This document shows, piece by piece, positions 43,474 to 52,726 of a stretch of DNA of 64,000 nt. The DNA comes from Bacteroidota bacterium. Lineage in GTDB: Bacteria > Bacteroidota > JABWAT01. Location: NCBI GenBank assembly GCA_013360915.1, contig JABWAT010000001.1, positions 656,981-720,980 of the forward strand, in the 5' to 3' direction. Within the stretch, counting starts at the first letter, position 1. Each line of letters opens with the position of its first letter. The position numbers were made by a program, and so were the translations under genes. A model generated the notes under the pieces. The model saw nothing but the letters and a program-made list of their open reading frames with translations. It was not told the origin of the DNA and did not search any database.

Positions 43474-44796
43474 TCAGGTCCAGTGTTCACGCGTCAGGTT
43501 TACAGGTCCGGAAGCTGTCATCAGCACATTGTCTTCTATCCGGATTCCTCCATATTTTCTGAAGGAATTTACCCGGTCCCAGCGAATAAAACGGCCTTCC
43601 GGTTTCGATTTAAGATCGCTCAGCAGCGGATCAATAAAATACAGACCAGGTTCAATGGTAAAAACAAACCCGGCTTCAATGGGTCGTGTTAACCGCAGAA
43701 AAGGGTGACCTTCCGGTCGCGGGTACAAATCTCCGGTCTGATTAATGGCATGACCGGCAATGTCATGGACCTGCAAACCAAGCAAGTGACCGATTCCATG
43801 CGGGAAAAAGGTGCTGGTTACTCCGGTTTCGACCAGAGTGTCTGCCGATTCATCAGAGAACCTGAATTGGTTCAGCAACCGGCCAACTGCTGCATGTGCC
43901 CTGAACTGGGAATCGGAGTAGGATTCTCCCACTTTCAGTTGGGCGATCAGCGCCAGTTGTTCTTTATCCATGGCCGCAACCAGGTCTGCAAACTCATCCT
44001 TCCGGTAACTGTAAGTCCGGGTAATATCCGCAGCATATCCGAAAAACGAGGCGCCCGCATCCAGCAGGAAGGAATGACGGTCCGATTCGGGTTTTGGCTT
44101 CTTGTCTGTCAGCGGGTAATGCAGGGTGGCTGCATGCTCATTGATGGCCACAATATTCCCGTAAGGCAGATCCATTTCCATTTGCTGAGAAGCTTTCAGA
44201 TAGGCCAGGTGACAGTCAAACTCCGATCCGCCTCTGAAAAATTCATCCCGGGCCGCCTGGTGACCGGCAATGGCCGACCGGGTGGCTTCCTTCATGCAGG
44301 CCACTTCAAATCCGGTCTTGACCGCACGCGGGTAATGCAGGCGGTTCAGCAGATGCGCTGGGTTTAACTGTTTGATTCCCATTTCCTTGAACCGGACTCC
44401 GGCCGGTCCCACATAGACGGCGGAGGACCGGTTTTCAGGCAGGTGCTTTCTGATGGCTTCGGGACCACTGATCACTTCGATTTCAAACGAATCGGACCAG
44501 AATCCAACCGGCTCCTCGGGAACCGGATACCAGAAGTCGGTCACCTGACAGTACAGTAAAAGTGCCTTTTTCCCCGGCCGGATGATGAGATAACTGTCGG
44601 GAAGCTGATGCAATGGAACCCAATAATTGAAATGAGGATTTACCCGGAATGGTTGGTGAAGATCATCCAGAAACCGTACATCGGTCGTCCCGCTGTCGAT
44701 GAGCATCCAGTCATAGCCCAGACTGGTCATGGCAGATTCATACAGGGTTTTTACGCGCTGGTGATGGTCCTGATAGAGTGATTTCCAGTTGGTCAT
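43474..44796 (-). CDS. pepQ: Xaa-Pro dipeptidase (PepQ-like, M24B)
   Basis: 440 residues, the length of prolidase PepQ, which splits dipeptides with C-terminal proline. The creatinase-like N-terminal domain (FRVNPHFNYWVPL) precedes the pita-bread domain. The five metal ligands are all recognisable: Asp in LLDAGA, Asp in DITRTY, His in HGIGHLLG, Glu in FTIEPGLYF and Glu in RIEDNVL. It is a cytoplasmic enzyme using two Mn or Co ions. AAGGA lies 8 nt before the ATG. Confidence 0.94.
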   Translation of the reverse strand: MTNWKSLYQDHHQRVKTLYESAMTSLGYDWMLIDSGTTDVRFLDDLHQPFRVNPHFNYWVPLHQLPDSYLIIRPGKKALLLYCQVTDFWYPVPEEPVGFWSDSFEIEVISGPEAIRKHLPENRSSAVYVGPAGVRFKEMGIKQLNPAHLLNRLHYPRAVKTGFEVACMKEATRSAIAGHQAARDEFFRGGSEFDCHLAYLKASQQMEMDLPYGNIVAINEHAATLHYPLTDKKPKPESDRHSFLLDAGASFFGYAADITRTYSYRKDEFADLVAAMDKEQLALIAQLKVGESYSDSQFRAHAAVGRLLNQFRFSDESADTLVETGVTSTFFPHGIGHLLGLQVHDIAGHAINQTGDLYPRPEGHPFLRLTRPIEAGFVFTIEPGLYFIDPLLSDLKSKPEGRFIRWDRVNSFRKYGGIRIEDNVLMTASGPVNLTREHWT

Positions 44797-44823
44797 GGTC
44801 GGGTCCTTTTCAGTCCTTTGGCT

Positions 44824-45318
44824 TCAGATTCTATATTTTAACAATGAAAGTACGTGGGTCCGGTCATGTCTGGCCATCATGGTGACCATCCGGTACAAAT
44901 CGACCGGACCTTCATCGGGGTGCCGGCTTTTCCAATCCCAGGCTTCATCTTCCGTTTGCCCCAGTTCATTGATGGTCTGATTGCGGGCCTTTTCCAGTTG
45001 CCGCGTCAGTTGTCTGATATTGCCGGTAAAGGCGGTCACCGAAGCCGGATTCACCTGATCCGATCCGGATGGAACTAGGGTTTTCAATTTTTTTATAATC
45101 GCTCCGAACCGATGTTCCCGGCACCAGTTTTCCCAGAAAATCAGATGGGAAAGGGTTTGAATTCCATTCCATTTTCCATCGGGCACCTGCAGGGATTCCA
45201 GCCAGGAGGCATTCGATACAAACCAATCACCCATCTGCCTGGAGTGTGATAAAAAGGCACCGACCACTTCAATGGGTTCACCGGAAAGTAGCGATTGCTC
45301 GTCAACTTCAGGAAACAT
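44824..45318 (-). CDS. DinB-like four-helix protein
   Basis: 164 residues from the ATG at 45318 (GGAAGGAG upstream). A DinB/YfiT-type four-helix bundle is indicated by the three-histidine metal site: His in LSHLIFWENW and the pair in ARHDRTHVLSLL near the C-terminus. Members are metal-dependent thiol-transferases or enzymes of unknown function; this is not the polymerase also called DinB. The start overlaps the preceding gene by 11 nt. It lies between an unknown membrane protein and pepQ. Confidence 0.87.
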   Translation of the reverse strand: MFPEVDEQSLLSGEPIEVVGAFLSHSRQMGDWFVSNASWLESLQVPDGKWNGIQTLSHLIFWENWCREHRFGAIIKKLKTLVPSGSDQVNPASVTAFTGNIRQLTRQLEKARNQTINELGQTEDEAWDWKSRHPDEGPVDLYRMVTMMARHDRTHVLSLLKYRI

Positions 45319-46096
45319 GATCCATGGCTCCTTCCGGCGATGAAAACAAATAGAACCGACCAACTGCCACATTCTTTTTCTGAGGGAACCGGTCACACAG
45401 CCGGTAATCCCAGACCGCAGTCAGGGTTTTACCGGGCGAGACTTCAATCTCAGCCAGCCAGTACGGTTCACCTGTCAGCGAATTCACCCGTCGCTCGCAG
45501 GAGGCAATCAATCCGGAAACCACCACATCGGCCGACCAATCACTGGTCTCTCCGTTTTCCCAAGACAATCCGGATACCGATAGCAATTGCATTTTAAATG
45601 GGCTTCCGATGGTGAATTCATATTGGTCAGGAGAGTCGTACAAGGTCAATTCCTTTCCGAAGGCCGCCAGACACCACCGGGTAGTTTCGGTCTGAACCGG
45701 GGGAATCCGCTCGGCCACCAGGTGACCTGCCGGTTCTGAAGTCAGCATATCATGCCATTCATCAGGCCCGGGCGTATGCGAGGCCACCACCTCTGCCTTG
45801 ACTGACCCGGACCTGAAAAACGGGGCCATGGTGATCAGGGAATCTCCATCCAGTCTGATCCACAATTCGGGTCCGCTGCCTTCTCGGATAACCCGGCAGT
45901 CACCCAGTCTGGTTCCTTCCATGCGCACCTTTTCTTCCCAACGTTTCCAGACGGTTTCATCAAAAAAACCGGGGAACCCGATGCTTGAAAAATGGGAAAT
46001 TTCCTGCTTTTCATAATGGGAGATGGTCCGTTTCCGGTAAAGAATGTAGGAAACAAGGCCCCCTGCAAGCAACACAAGGATAATAAATAGAGTCAA
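45308..46096 (-). CDS. Unknown membrane-anchored protein
   Basis: 262 residues if it starts at a TTG (46096); an in-frame GTG seven codons later is an alternative, and neither has a good Shine-Dalgarno site. A single N-terminal membrane segment (FIILVLLAGGLVSYILY) is followed by basic residues, which places the remaining 235 residues in the cytoplasm. That part alternates short beta-type segments. No family was recognised. It is translationally coupled to the DinB-like gene. Confidence 0.65.
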   Translation of the reverse strand: MTLFIILVLLAGGLVSYILYRKRTISHYEKQEISHFSSIGFPGFFDETVWKRWEEKVRMEGTRLGDCRVIREGSGPELWIRLDGDSLITMAPFFRSGSVKAEVVASHTPGPDEWHDMLTSEPAGHLVAERIPPVQTETTRWCLAAFGKELTLYDSPDQYEFTIGSPFKMQLLSVSGLSWENGETSDWSADVVVSGLIASCERRVNSLTGEPYWLAEIEVSPGKTLTAVWDYRLCDRFPQKKNVAVGRFYLFSSPEGAMDHVS

Positions 46097-46141
46097 ACCC
46101 GATCCGATCTGTTGGCTGTTAAAAATTCACCGGATAAAATA

Positions 46142-46177
46142 GGAAAATCCGGCATCAGATGCTGAACCAAATGCCGG
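46142..46177 (-). terminator. Candidate terminator after the flippase gene
   Basis: On the minus strand a 7-bp stem (CCGGCAT...ATGCCGG; plus 46149-46155 and 46171-46177) with a 15-nt loop is followed by ATTTTCCTATTTTAT. The long loop lowers confidence. Confidence 0.45.
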
Positions 46178-46217
46178 GATTGATCGGCTGAACGGTGGTT
46201 CCCGGTTTACCGGCGCG

Positions 46218-47675
46218 TCATGGATCGGCTGGCGGATTCTGGAAAACCGCCGATCGGGTGGTTTTCATGGCACTCCAGTCTTCATCCGTCACCAGTGATA
46301 ATAACCGGGCTGCCAGCAGAGCCAGCACGGGAAGAAGAATCAGGTTCAGCATCCAGGGAAAATCAGACAATACATAACCGCAACCCATCACAAACAGAAT
46401 GAGCAGTAACCAGGAAGGGACCCAATCCGTTTTCCAGGCCGACTTCATTTGTTTATTGACCAGCAGCAGCAATACAATCATCAGACCCGATTCGGAAAGC
46501 AAGGTTGAAAAGGCGGCACCGGTCACTCCATAAACCGGAATGAGAAGATAATTTCCGGTTACGTTGATGATCACAGAGCAGGCCGTTGCAAACAAACTGG
46601 CCAGTGTGGTTCCCTCTATCAGCAACCGGTGAAGCAGCACCAGATTAACGGCCATGGGAATCAGACCCCATAACAGAACCTGTGCCATCGGACCAGATTG
46701 CCGGAAATCCTCACCAAACAGACCGGAAAATGTTGAGTCTGCCATAAAAAACAGGATGGAGGGAATCAGGGAGGCAAACACCACCAGCAACCGTAACGAC
46801 CGGTTTAACCAATCACCAAACCGTTCATCCTGACCTGCATACCAACGATTCAGAGAAGGAACGAGCGTACTGAAGGCCAGAACCGACATGGTATGACTGA
46901 AATCGTGAATACGGGCCACGGCCTGATACTGTCCAATCAGGTCGGCACTGATACCAGCCGCCTTCATCATGACCATGTCGATGCGCAGATAGATCAGGGT
47001 CAGAAAAGCCGACAACCCCAGTGGAAGCGCCATTCGGACCATGACCGCAAACTGAAAATCAGGCAGACCTTCCAACAGATGGCGGTATTTCCTGATTTTT
47101 ACAAAAAACCAGCCTATACCAACCAAAAGGAGAATGGTCTGTACCAGCACACCGGCCCAGACTGCCTGTGCGAGAGAACCGGTAATGAGAAGGATGGAAA
47201 TTCCGGCAGCCGCTGTTCCGGTCCGTTGGGCGATTTTCAGAACCGATTCTTCGAGTTGCCAGTCGAAGGACTGAAACAGATGAAACAAGCCATCTGCCAG
47301 ACTGCCGATGGCAAGAAAACCGATAATGGCCGGTATCAGGATTTCTTCGGCAGGTGTCCAGGTCCAGAGCCGGGTTGCCAGATAACCCATGATCACAAAC
47401 AGAGCAGTCAGACCAATCCGCAGGGGGACCACCACACGCAGTACCGCCGAAAGATTGGCAGGATTCCGGCTGATTTCTCTGAGTGAAGTTAGGTTCAGTC
47501 CCAAATCACTGATTACCATAAAAATGGCCAGAAAACTGAAAACCGCTGCATAGTAACCGATTTCCTGCGGACCCAATACACGGGCCATCACCAGGAAAAA
47601 TCCGAACATGCTCAACCGGGCAATTCCTTCAGCAACCACGCGGGCACCGGCACGAAAAGCCAGAGAAGTCACCAT
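46218..47675 (-). CDS. Polysaccharide flippase (Wzx/MATE-like, MOP superfamily)
   Basis: 485 residues from the ATG at 47675, whose A is also the last base of the upstream stop (TGATG). There are about 12-14 hydrophobic segments over the whole length. The N-terminal RAGARVVAEGIARLSMFGFFLVMARVLGPQEIGYYA is characteristic of Wzx-type exporters, which move lipid-linked sugars across the inner membrane. Glycosyltransferases are not in this window. It ends a five-gene set with a polysaccharide-deacetylase-like gene immediately before it. Confidence 0.9.
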   Translation of the reverse strand: MVTSLAFRAGARVVAEGIARLSMFGFFLVMARVLGPQEIGYYAAVFSFLAIFMVISDLGLNLTSLREISRNPANLSAVLRVVVPLRIGLTALFVIMGYLATRLWTWTPAEEILIPAIIGFLAIGSLADGLFHLFQSFDWQLEESVLKIAQRTGTAAAGISILLITGSLAQAVWAGVLVQTILLLVGIGWFFVKIRKYRHLLEGLPDFQFAVMVRMALPLGLSAFLTLIYLRIDMVMMKAAGISADLIGQYQAVARIHDFSHTMSVLAFSTLVPSLNRWYAGQDERFGDWLNRSLRLLVVFASLIPSILFFMADSTFSGLFGEDFRQSGPMAQVLLWGLIPMAVNLVLLHRLLIEGTTLASLFATACSVIINVTGNYLLIPVYGVTGAAFSTLLSESGLMIVLLLLVNKQMKSAWKTDWVPSWLLLILFVMGCGYVLSDFPWMLNLILLPVLALLAARLLSLVTDEDWSAMKTTRSAVFQNPPADP

Positions 47676-49087
47676 CAGTCCGGATCCCCGCCCATCCAGG
47701 CATGTCCCGAATGGCAGATTTGCAATACCTTCAGATAGGTTTCTGACCATCCGCTGTCAAATTGCGGGTGAAAGCCATTGTGAAATAGCACGGAAACATC
47801 TCCCTGCCACTGACGAACGGTTTTCAGAAGGGCCTCCAGGCGGACCCTCGCACCATCGGGAGTCATGGAACGATAATCACTGGCCGTGGCATCCATAAAA
47901 ATCAACGGGATATACCAGACGGAAGTGACACTCCAGGTATCGAACCGGAAACCCGGAAAGGGATGCACGGTTGCCCGCCGGAATCCCTCGTGATCATGAA
48001 ATCCAAGTGTAAAATCACGCACTATTCCGGCCGATTCATGTACCGCTGGTGTCCGGTCCGGATCAAACATGAGAAAATGCTGCCGGACATAAAGTTTTGA
48101 GCCGGGAATCGCCTCCTTAAGCACATTCCAGTCTCGGTAGAACTGTTCATCATCACTGGCCGACTTCAGTGTGGGATGCAATCCGATATCCACCTTCCCC
48201 TCAGCGGATAGTTGTTCCAGCCGGTGAACGGCCGGATGACGGAAACTGATTTTACTGTCCCGGCGGGTTCCCTTCCCTGCCCGAAGAAACACCACCGGGC
48301 GAGCATTCACCCGCTCTGCCTGTGCCAGTAACCAGACGAGCGATTCCGGGTAGGGATCCGGTTGGGTGCGCCACTGCCTGATTTCGGAAAGAAGGTCCTG
48401 GGTTGCGTCTGCGGAAGGTGATGTCAGCATTCGCAGGCCTTTCCTGATAAAAAAACCCGCGGTCCACCGTTTCAGGTGGTCAATATCATGGGTCAGTCTT
48501 ATCCGCCAGGAATGACGGTTATGAAAACGGAAGGAATCTGGTACCGACAAGGCATGCAACCCCTGCAGCAGGGCCGAAACGGTTTCTTCTGCTAATGGGC
48601 GTTCTGTCAGGTTCAGGCGTTCAATCAGACTTCCCCTGTGAGTAACCCTGCCCAGTGAATCTTTTGGTGAAAATCGCTCATCCCACCCCGACAAAAGCAA
48701 AAACAGCTGAGAGATGAGATCGGCTTCGTAGGTGATGACTTCATTATCAAAACGGATCAGTTGTGCAGACTGGCGGTTAACGGGAAAAAGAGCCGGAAAT
48801 TCCTCTTCCCTGAGCCGGTAATTCTGAACCAATGTTGCGGGAAAAGCTCTCCCGGAAAAAAACAGGTTGGCTGCATCGGGACTGTAGGGTAAAAAAATCC
48901 TTCTGGGCAATTTCTGATAGGACGATTCCCTTTCCGGGTGGTCCCAGATCAGCACCGGGTCCTCACCAGCTGTCAGAACCGGCTGGATGTCGAACTTTTC
49001 GTGCGACAGAAGACTGTTCACATACCGGAGCACCAACTCCAGCATTGCAAGTGGTTTCCCATTCAGAGGGGTAAAAACGGCAATCAT
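47675..49087 (-). CDS. Polysaccharide-deacetylase-like protein (NodB-type C-terminus)
   Basis: 470 residues. An N-terminal half (about 1-180), probably of the DUF7033 type found in such proteins of Bacteroidota, precedes a NodB-like barrel. The barrel starts at RLTHDIDHLKRW (first metal-binding Asp pair) and contains VDIGLHPT (metal-binding His) and DFTLGFHDHEGFR. Such enzymes remove acetyl groups from surface sugars or act as related hydrolases. No signal peptide is visible, so it could work on lipid-linked sugar in the cytoplasm. It overlaps the HAD gene by 4 nt and the flippase by 1 nt. Confidence 0.85.
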   Translation of the reverse strand: MIAVFTPLNGKPLAMLELVLRYVNSLLSHEKFDIQPVLTAGEDPVLIWDHPERESSYQKLPRRIFLPYSPDAANLFFSGRAFPATLVQNYRLREEEFPALFPVNRQSAQLIRFDNEVITYEADLISQLFLLLSGWDERFSPKDSLGRVTHRGSLIERLNLTERPLAEETVSALLQGLHALSVPDSFRFHNRHSWRIRLTHDIDHLKRWTAGFFIRKGLRMLTSPSADATQDLLSEIRQWRTQPDPYPESLVWLLAQAERVNARPVVFLRAGKGTRRDSKISFRHPAVHRLEQLSAEGKVDIGLHPTLKSASDDEQFYRDWNVLKEAIPGSKLYVRQHFLMFDPDRTPAVHESAGIVRDFTLGFHDHEGFRRATVHPFPGFRFDTWSVTSVWYIPLIFMDATASDYRSMTPDGARVRLEALLKTVRQWQGDVSVLFHNGFHPQFDSGWSETYLKVLQICHSGHAWMGGDPD

Positions 49088-49782
49088 ACCAACCTGGCCA
49101 GAACATCCGGCAAACCGTCGAGTGCGCCGATGGAGGCAATGGCTTTTTCGGGTTTGATCCCTGCACCGGAATAATCAAAGAAAACCGGCAACCACCCCGC
49201 CTCGGAGGCCCCGTTTACATCCGATTCCACTGAATCCCCGACATAGATAATCCGTTCAGGAGGAAACCCGCAGGCCTGTTCGGCAATCCGGAACAACCGG
49301 CGATCGGGTTTATGAAAACCGGCTTCCTCACTATAAATGACCGGGTCGAACCGGTCCTCCCACCCGAGGGTCTTTAGTTTCTCGCGTTGAATATCGGCAA
49401 AACCGTTGCTCAACAGTCCAACCCGTCCGGTCACAGGTCTGAGTGAATCGAGTAACCGGGCAGCACCGGGGACTTCATGCCAGTTCTGCTGGTAACGCAG
49501 GTAGTAGTGCCGGGTAAAGTCCGATTCGAGATGGGACAGACCGAAACGGGCAAGGGTTTCAGAAAACCGCCGGTGACGGACCTCATCCTGTGTGATCCGG
49601 TAGGCGGCATAATCCTTCCAGAGCTGAGTATTAACCCGGTGATAGTCGGCCAGAATAAGGTCGAACTGCGCATCCGAACCCATCACTGTCATCAGGGTTT
49701 CGCGGAAAGCCTGGCGTTCCGCCCGGGAATGATCAATCAGTGTGTTATCCAGATCGAGGTAAAGGAAAAAGCGGTCTGTCAT
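49084..49782 (-). CDS. HAD-family phosphatase (YjjG-like 5'-nucleotidase)
   Basis: 232 residues. Motif I is LDLDNTLID with the nucleophile Asp10 and Asp12; motif II is GLLSNGF; motif III/IV is HKPDRRLF...YVGDSVESDVNGA. The helical cap and overall layout match YjjG, a non-canonical-nucleotide phosphatase, but sugar phosphatases share the pattern. Given the neighbouring flippase and deacetylase, a sugar-phosphate substrate is as possible. It overlaps the flanking genes by 4 nt on each side. Confidence 0.9.
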   Translation of the reverse strand: MTDRFFLYLDLDNTLIDHSRAERQAFRETLMTVMGSDAQFDLILADYHRVNTQLWKDYAAYRITQDEVRHRRFSETLARFGLSHLESDFTRHYYLRYQQNWHEVPGAARLLDSLRPVTGRVGLLSNGFADIQREKLKTLGWEDRFDPVIYSEEAGFHKPDRRLFRIAEQACGFPPERIIYVGDSVESDVNGASEAGWLPVFFDYSGAGIKPEKAIASIGALDGLPDVLARLV

Positions 49783-51260
49783 TTTCCATCCAGCCGTTTT
49801 CGTTCAGTATCAATTTCGCGGTGAAGCGAATTGACAAATAAATGATCTTCCATCTCATCAGCCTTTGCATACCAGGCCAGCGCTGAGGCTTTCCTTCCTG
49901 CATCTGCCTCCATTTTTCCCAGATGAAACAGGGACTGTGCCCTGATCCATTCATGGTCTGGCGGACAGAGTTTAATAGCCAACTGATACTCTCTGACAGC
50001 CTGGTCAGTTTGTTTCTGGTGATCGGCCAGTCGTCCCAATCTGAAGTGGGTTTCGGCAATCAGGCGGGTATCCTTTCCTGCCAGTTCCATGGCAAGCCGG
50101 TACTGTTCTGCTGCTTCCTTAAAAAATCCGGCATCGAAATAATTCCGCCCCAGCCAGGCCTTTTTTTCGGCATCCGACATGGGGGTTTGTGCCCAACGTT
50201 CAGACTCTGAAACCATGTACAGATCAAAATCATTGTTTTCATTCGGTTCAATTTTCCTGTACTGGGCCAACGCCTCTTTCCTGCGGCCAGTCAGTTCATA
50301 ACTGAGACCAAGCCTGAAATGGCCCAGACGGCGCAGCGAATTTCCTTTAAACTTTGCCAGAATATCCTCGAAAAGGGGAATGGCTTTGTCGAACCGGTTC
50401 ATAAAGTAGTAACCTTCCGCGATCCTGAACCGGATAACGTCGGAAAAAGCAGGCATGGTATCGCGGAACCGGGTGTATTCCTTCTCCATCAGCGCAACAG
50501 CGGCCGGAACCTGCTTATCGCGCTGCAGGGCCACCGCTTTCATGAGGACAAACACTCCATTTCCCGGGTATTGTGTCAGCAAGGTATCCAGATGGGCAAT
50601 GGATTTTTCAGGATTCCGGTTGGTAAACAGTTCAATCGCCGACAGAAAAAACCGGGATTCGGCAGAAGATACCGTGCCGAACCGGGCAGACCATTCCAGA
50701 TCCCGGATTCCTTCAGCCATGGAACCATTCAGACCAAAAATCGAGGCCAGCCAGGTCAGACGTGAGGGAATGGCTCCCGCCACATACTTCATGGTGCCGG
50801 TTCCTTTGCGGATATCGGGATTTTTCGGATCCAGTTCAGCAGCTTCCTTGTAATGATTCATTGCAGACCGCCCGCTCCAGGCTGCCGACACATACTCTTC
50901 GCTGCGCATTCTGACGATGGCCTTCCACATTTGAAGGTCGCCCAGCAGGTAAGCACGTTCTGCGGTTTCCGGTTGCGATTCAATCAGATCCATGGCCGAT
51001 TCCAAACGGGTATCAAAAACGGGAATCCGCTCATTTTGTTCGGTGATCAGGTATTGCCAGGCCGTGATCTGAACCTGATAAAAGGCATTCAGGTAGGGAA
51101 CCGGTGCCTTTTTGATTAGCTGTTCTGCTTCGGTAAACCTGAAATTCAGGATGGCCGACCGGATTCCGGTGTAGGGCTCACTGCCGGTTTCGGAAAATCC
51201 GGTGTTTCCATCAGCGTAACCTGCACCAAAAAATGTGAGAAACAGAAACAGATTAAGCAT
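49779..51260 (-). CDS. Exported TPR protein
   Basis: 493 residues from the ATG at 51260, which gives a signal peptide (MLNLFLFLTFFGAGYADG); an upstream in-frame start lies inside the symporter gene. The rest is helical, with TPR units clearest in the second half (for example FKEAAEQYRLAMELAGKD and QAVREYQLAIKLCPPD). It is predicted to be periplasmic, possibly a scaffold. It overlaps the symporter stop by 8 nt and the HAD gene by 4 nt. No ligand or partner can be named. Confidence 0.85.
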   Translation of the reverse strand: MLNLFLFLTFFGAGYADGNTGFSETGSEPYTGIRSAILNFRFTEAEQLIKKAPVPYLNAFYQVQITAWQYLITEQNERIPVFDTRLESAMDLIESQPETAERAYLLGDLQMWKAIVRMRSEEYVSAAWSGRSAMNHYKEAAELDPKNPDIRKGTGTMKYVAGAIPSRLTWLASIFGLNGSMAEGIRDLEWSARFGTVSSAESRFFLSAIELFTNRNPEKSIAHLDTLLTQYPGNGVFVLMKAVALQRDKQVPAAVALMEKEYTRFRDTMPAFSDVIRFRIAEGYYFMNRFDKAIPLFEDILAKFKGNSLRRLGHFRLGLSYELTGRRKEALAQYRKIEPNENNDFDLYMVSESERWAQTPMSDAEKKAWLGRNYFDAGFFKEAAEQYRLAMELAGKDTRLIAETHFRLGRLADHQKQTDQAVREYQLAIKLCPPDHEWIRAQSLFHLGKMEADAGRKASALAWYAKADEMEDHLFVNSLHREIDTERKRLDGK

Positions 51261-52545
51261 TCTTTGAAGAACCGTTTTCTGTTTGATCAAGAAGGTTTTC
51301 GGTCGAGGCCACCACCGAGGCAACCACGCCATCTCCTGTCACATTCACCGTGGTCCGCATCATATCAAGAATACGGTCAATTCCGAAAATCAGGGCAATT
51401 CCTTCTGGCGGAACGTGAACCGACTGCAGGACAATGATCAGCATGATCATACCAACCCCCGGGACTGCCGCTGTTCCGATCGAGGCAAGGGTTGCTGTCA
51501 GAATGATCACCATTTGCTCGCTGAGTCCCAGATCAATTCCATATACCTGAGCAATAAACAAGGCGGCCACTCCCTGATACAGGGCCGTTCCATCCATGTT
51601 TATGGTGGCACCAAGCGGAAGAACAAAACTGGTGACTTCCTTTTTAACTCCGAGTTCCTTTTCGCACACTTCCATGTTTACCGGAAGCGCTGCGGCTGAG
51701 CTGGAGGAACTGAATGCCACCAATTGAACTTTAACAAACTTCCTGATGAAGAAAAACAGGGGAATTTTGGAAAACAGCACCAGAATCGGAAGGTAAACCA
51801 GCAAAACATGCAGGCCCAGACCGGTTGTTACGGTCACGAAATAGACGCCCAATGGTTTAAGAATATCGAACCCAAAATCGGCAATGACAGCTGCGATTAG
51901 GGCGAAGACACCAATGGGAGCCACTTTCATAATCATATCGATGACTCTGATGAGAGCATGCGTCAGTCCGTCAAAGAATCGGATGACCGGTTCTGCCAGC
52001 CGATCATCGATCCGGTTAAGAGCCAGGCCGAGAATCAGGGCAAAAAAGACCACCTGAAGCATTTCGCCCCGCTCGGTAGCCAGCGAGTAAAACGGATTCA
52101 GCGGAACAATCTCAACCAGCATGTCGGTAAAATTCAGAGAGGTCCCTTTCATTTTTTCCGATACCACCGAAGAGTACTGACTGTTCAGCCGCTCTTTCAT
52201 TGATTCATCAAGACCCGATCCGGGCTGCAGAATATTTCCCACCATCAGTCCAATGGAAACCGCCAGGGCAGTGGTGGTGGTGTAGAGTAAAAACGTTTTG
52301 GTTCCGATCCGTCTCAGTTTACTCAGGTCCCTGAGGGAAGCAACCCCTACAATCAGCGATGCCAGCACCAGTGGAACGGCCACCATGGTGATCAGACGGA
52401 TAAAAATCGTTCCGATGGGCTTGATCCATGGAATAACCGACCCGGACCAGCCGGCCTCATTAATGATAAAACCAACCAGAATGCCGAAGCCCATTCCGAT
52501 AAAAATCTGCCAGTGCAGGGCAAGGGACCATGTTTGTTTTTTCAA
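51253..52545 (-). CDS. Dicarboxylate/amino acid:cation symporter (DAACS, GltP/DctA family)
   Basis: 430 residues with about eight membrane helices and two re-entrant loops. The family signatures are present: VAFSSSSSAAALPVNME (HP1 serine-rich loop) and INMDGTALYQGVAALFIAQ (TM7 NMDGT). It couples uptake of glutamate, aspartate or C4-dicarboxylates to sodium or protons. The start is a TTG with GGAG 8 nt upstream. It heads a run of five overlapping genes (symporter, TPR, HAD, deacetylase-like, flippase), and it is divergent from ispE. Confidence 0.93.
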   Translation of the reverse strand: MKKQTWSLALHWQIFIGMGFGILVGFIINEAGWSGSVIPWIKPIGTIFIRLITMVAVPLVLASLIVGVASLRDLSKLRRIGTKTFLLYTTTTALAVSIGLMVGNILQPGSGLDESMKERLNSQYSSVVSEKMKGTSLNFTDMLVEIVPLNPFYSLATERGEMLQVVFFALILGLALNRIDDRLAEPVIRFFDGLTHALIRVIDMIMKVAPIGVFALIAAVIADFGFDILKPLGVYFVTVTTGLGLHVLLVYLPILVLFSKIPLFFFIRKFVKVQLVAFSSSSSAAALPVNMEVCEKELGVKKEVTSFVLPLGATINMDGTALYQGVAALFIAQVYGIDLGLSEQMVIILTATLASIGTAAVPGVGMIMLIIVLQSVHVPPEGIALIFGIDRILDMMRTTVNVTGDGVVASVVASTENLLDQTENGSSKNA

Positions 52546-52690
52546 AGCAAAATCTCCGGAAATGGTTCGCGCAGGTTGCAGCGGCAGGGTGCCGGGCAGT
52601 TTAACTGGAAAAACTAAAAATAACCGATTCGGGCCACTTTACGCAACCATCTCATCCATCCTGGCCCGGGCACCTTTCTTTTGCCGGCGG

Positions 52691-52719
52691 ATGACAGTTT
52701 ATTGTCGGTGGCGTATACT
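52691..52719 (+). promoter_or_regulatory. Sigma70-like promoter directly upstream of ispE
   Basis: ATGACA (52691-52696), a 17-nt spacer and TATACT (52714-52719), each 5 of 6 matches to the consensus. The ispE ATG lies 7 nt after the -10 box, so the transcript would begin at or next to the start codon. Confidence 0.6.
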
Positions 52720-52726
52720 TGCAGAT

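Noticed and set aside
44824-45318. The DinB-like gene as DNA polymerase IV
   Set aside because: It is a 164-residue four-helix protein with a three-His metal site; it shares only the name.
52298-52726. An upstream extension of the ispE reading frame
   Set aside because: It is antisense to the symporter, is basic and low in structure, and IspE aligns from the ATG at 52727. A promoter sits inside the extension.
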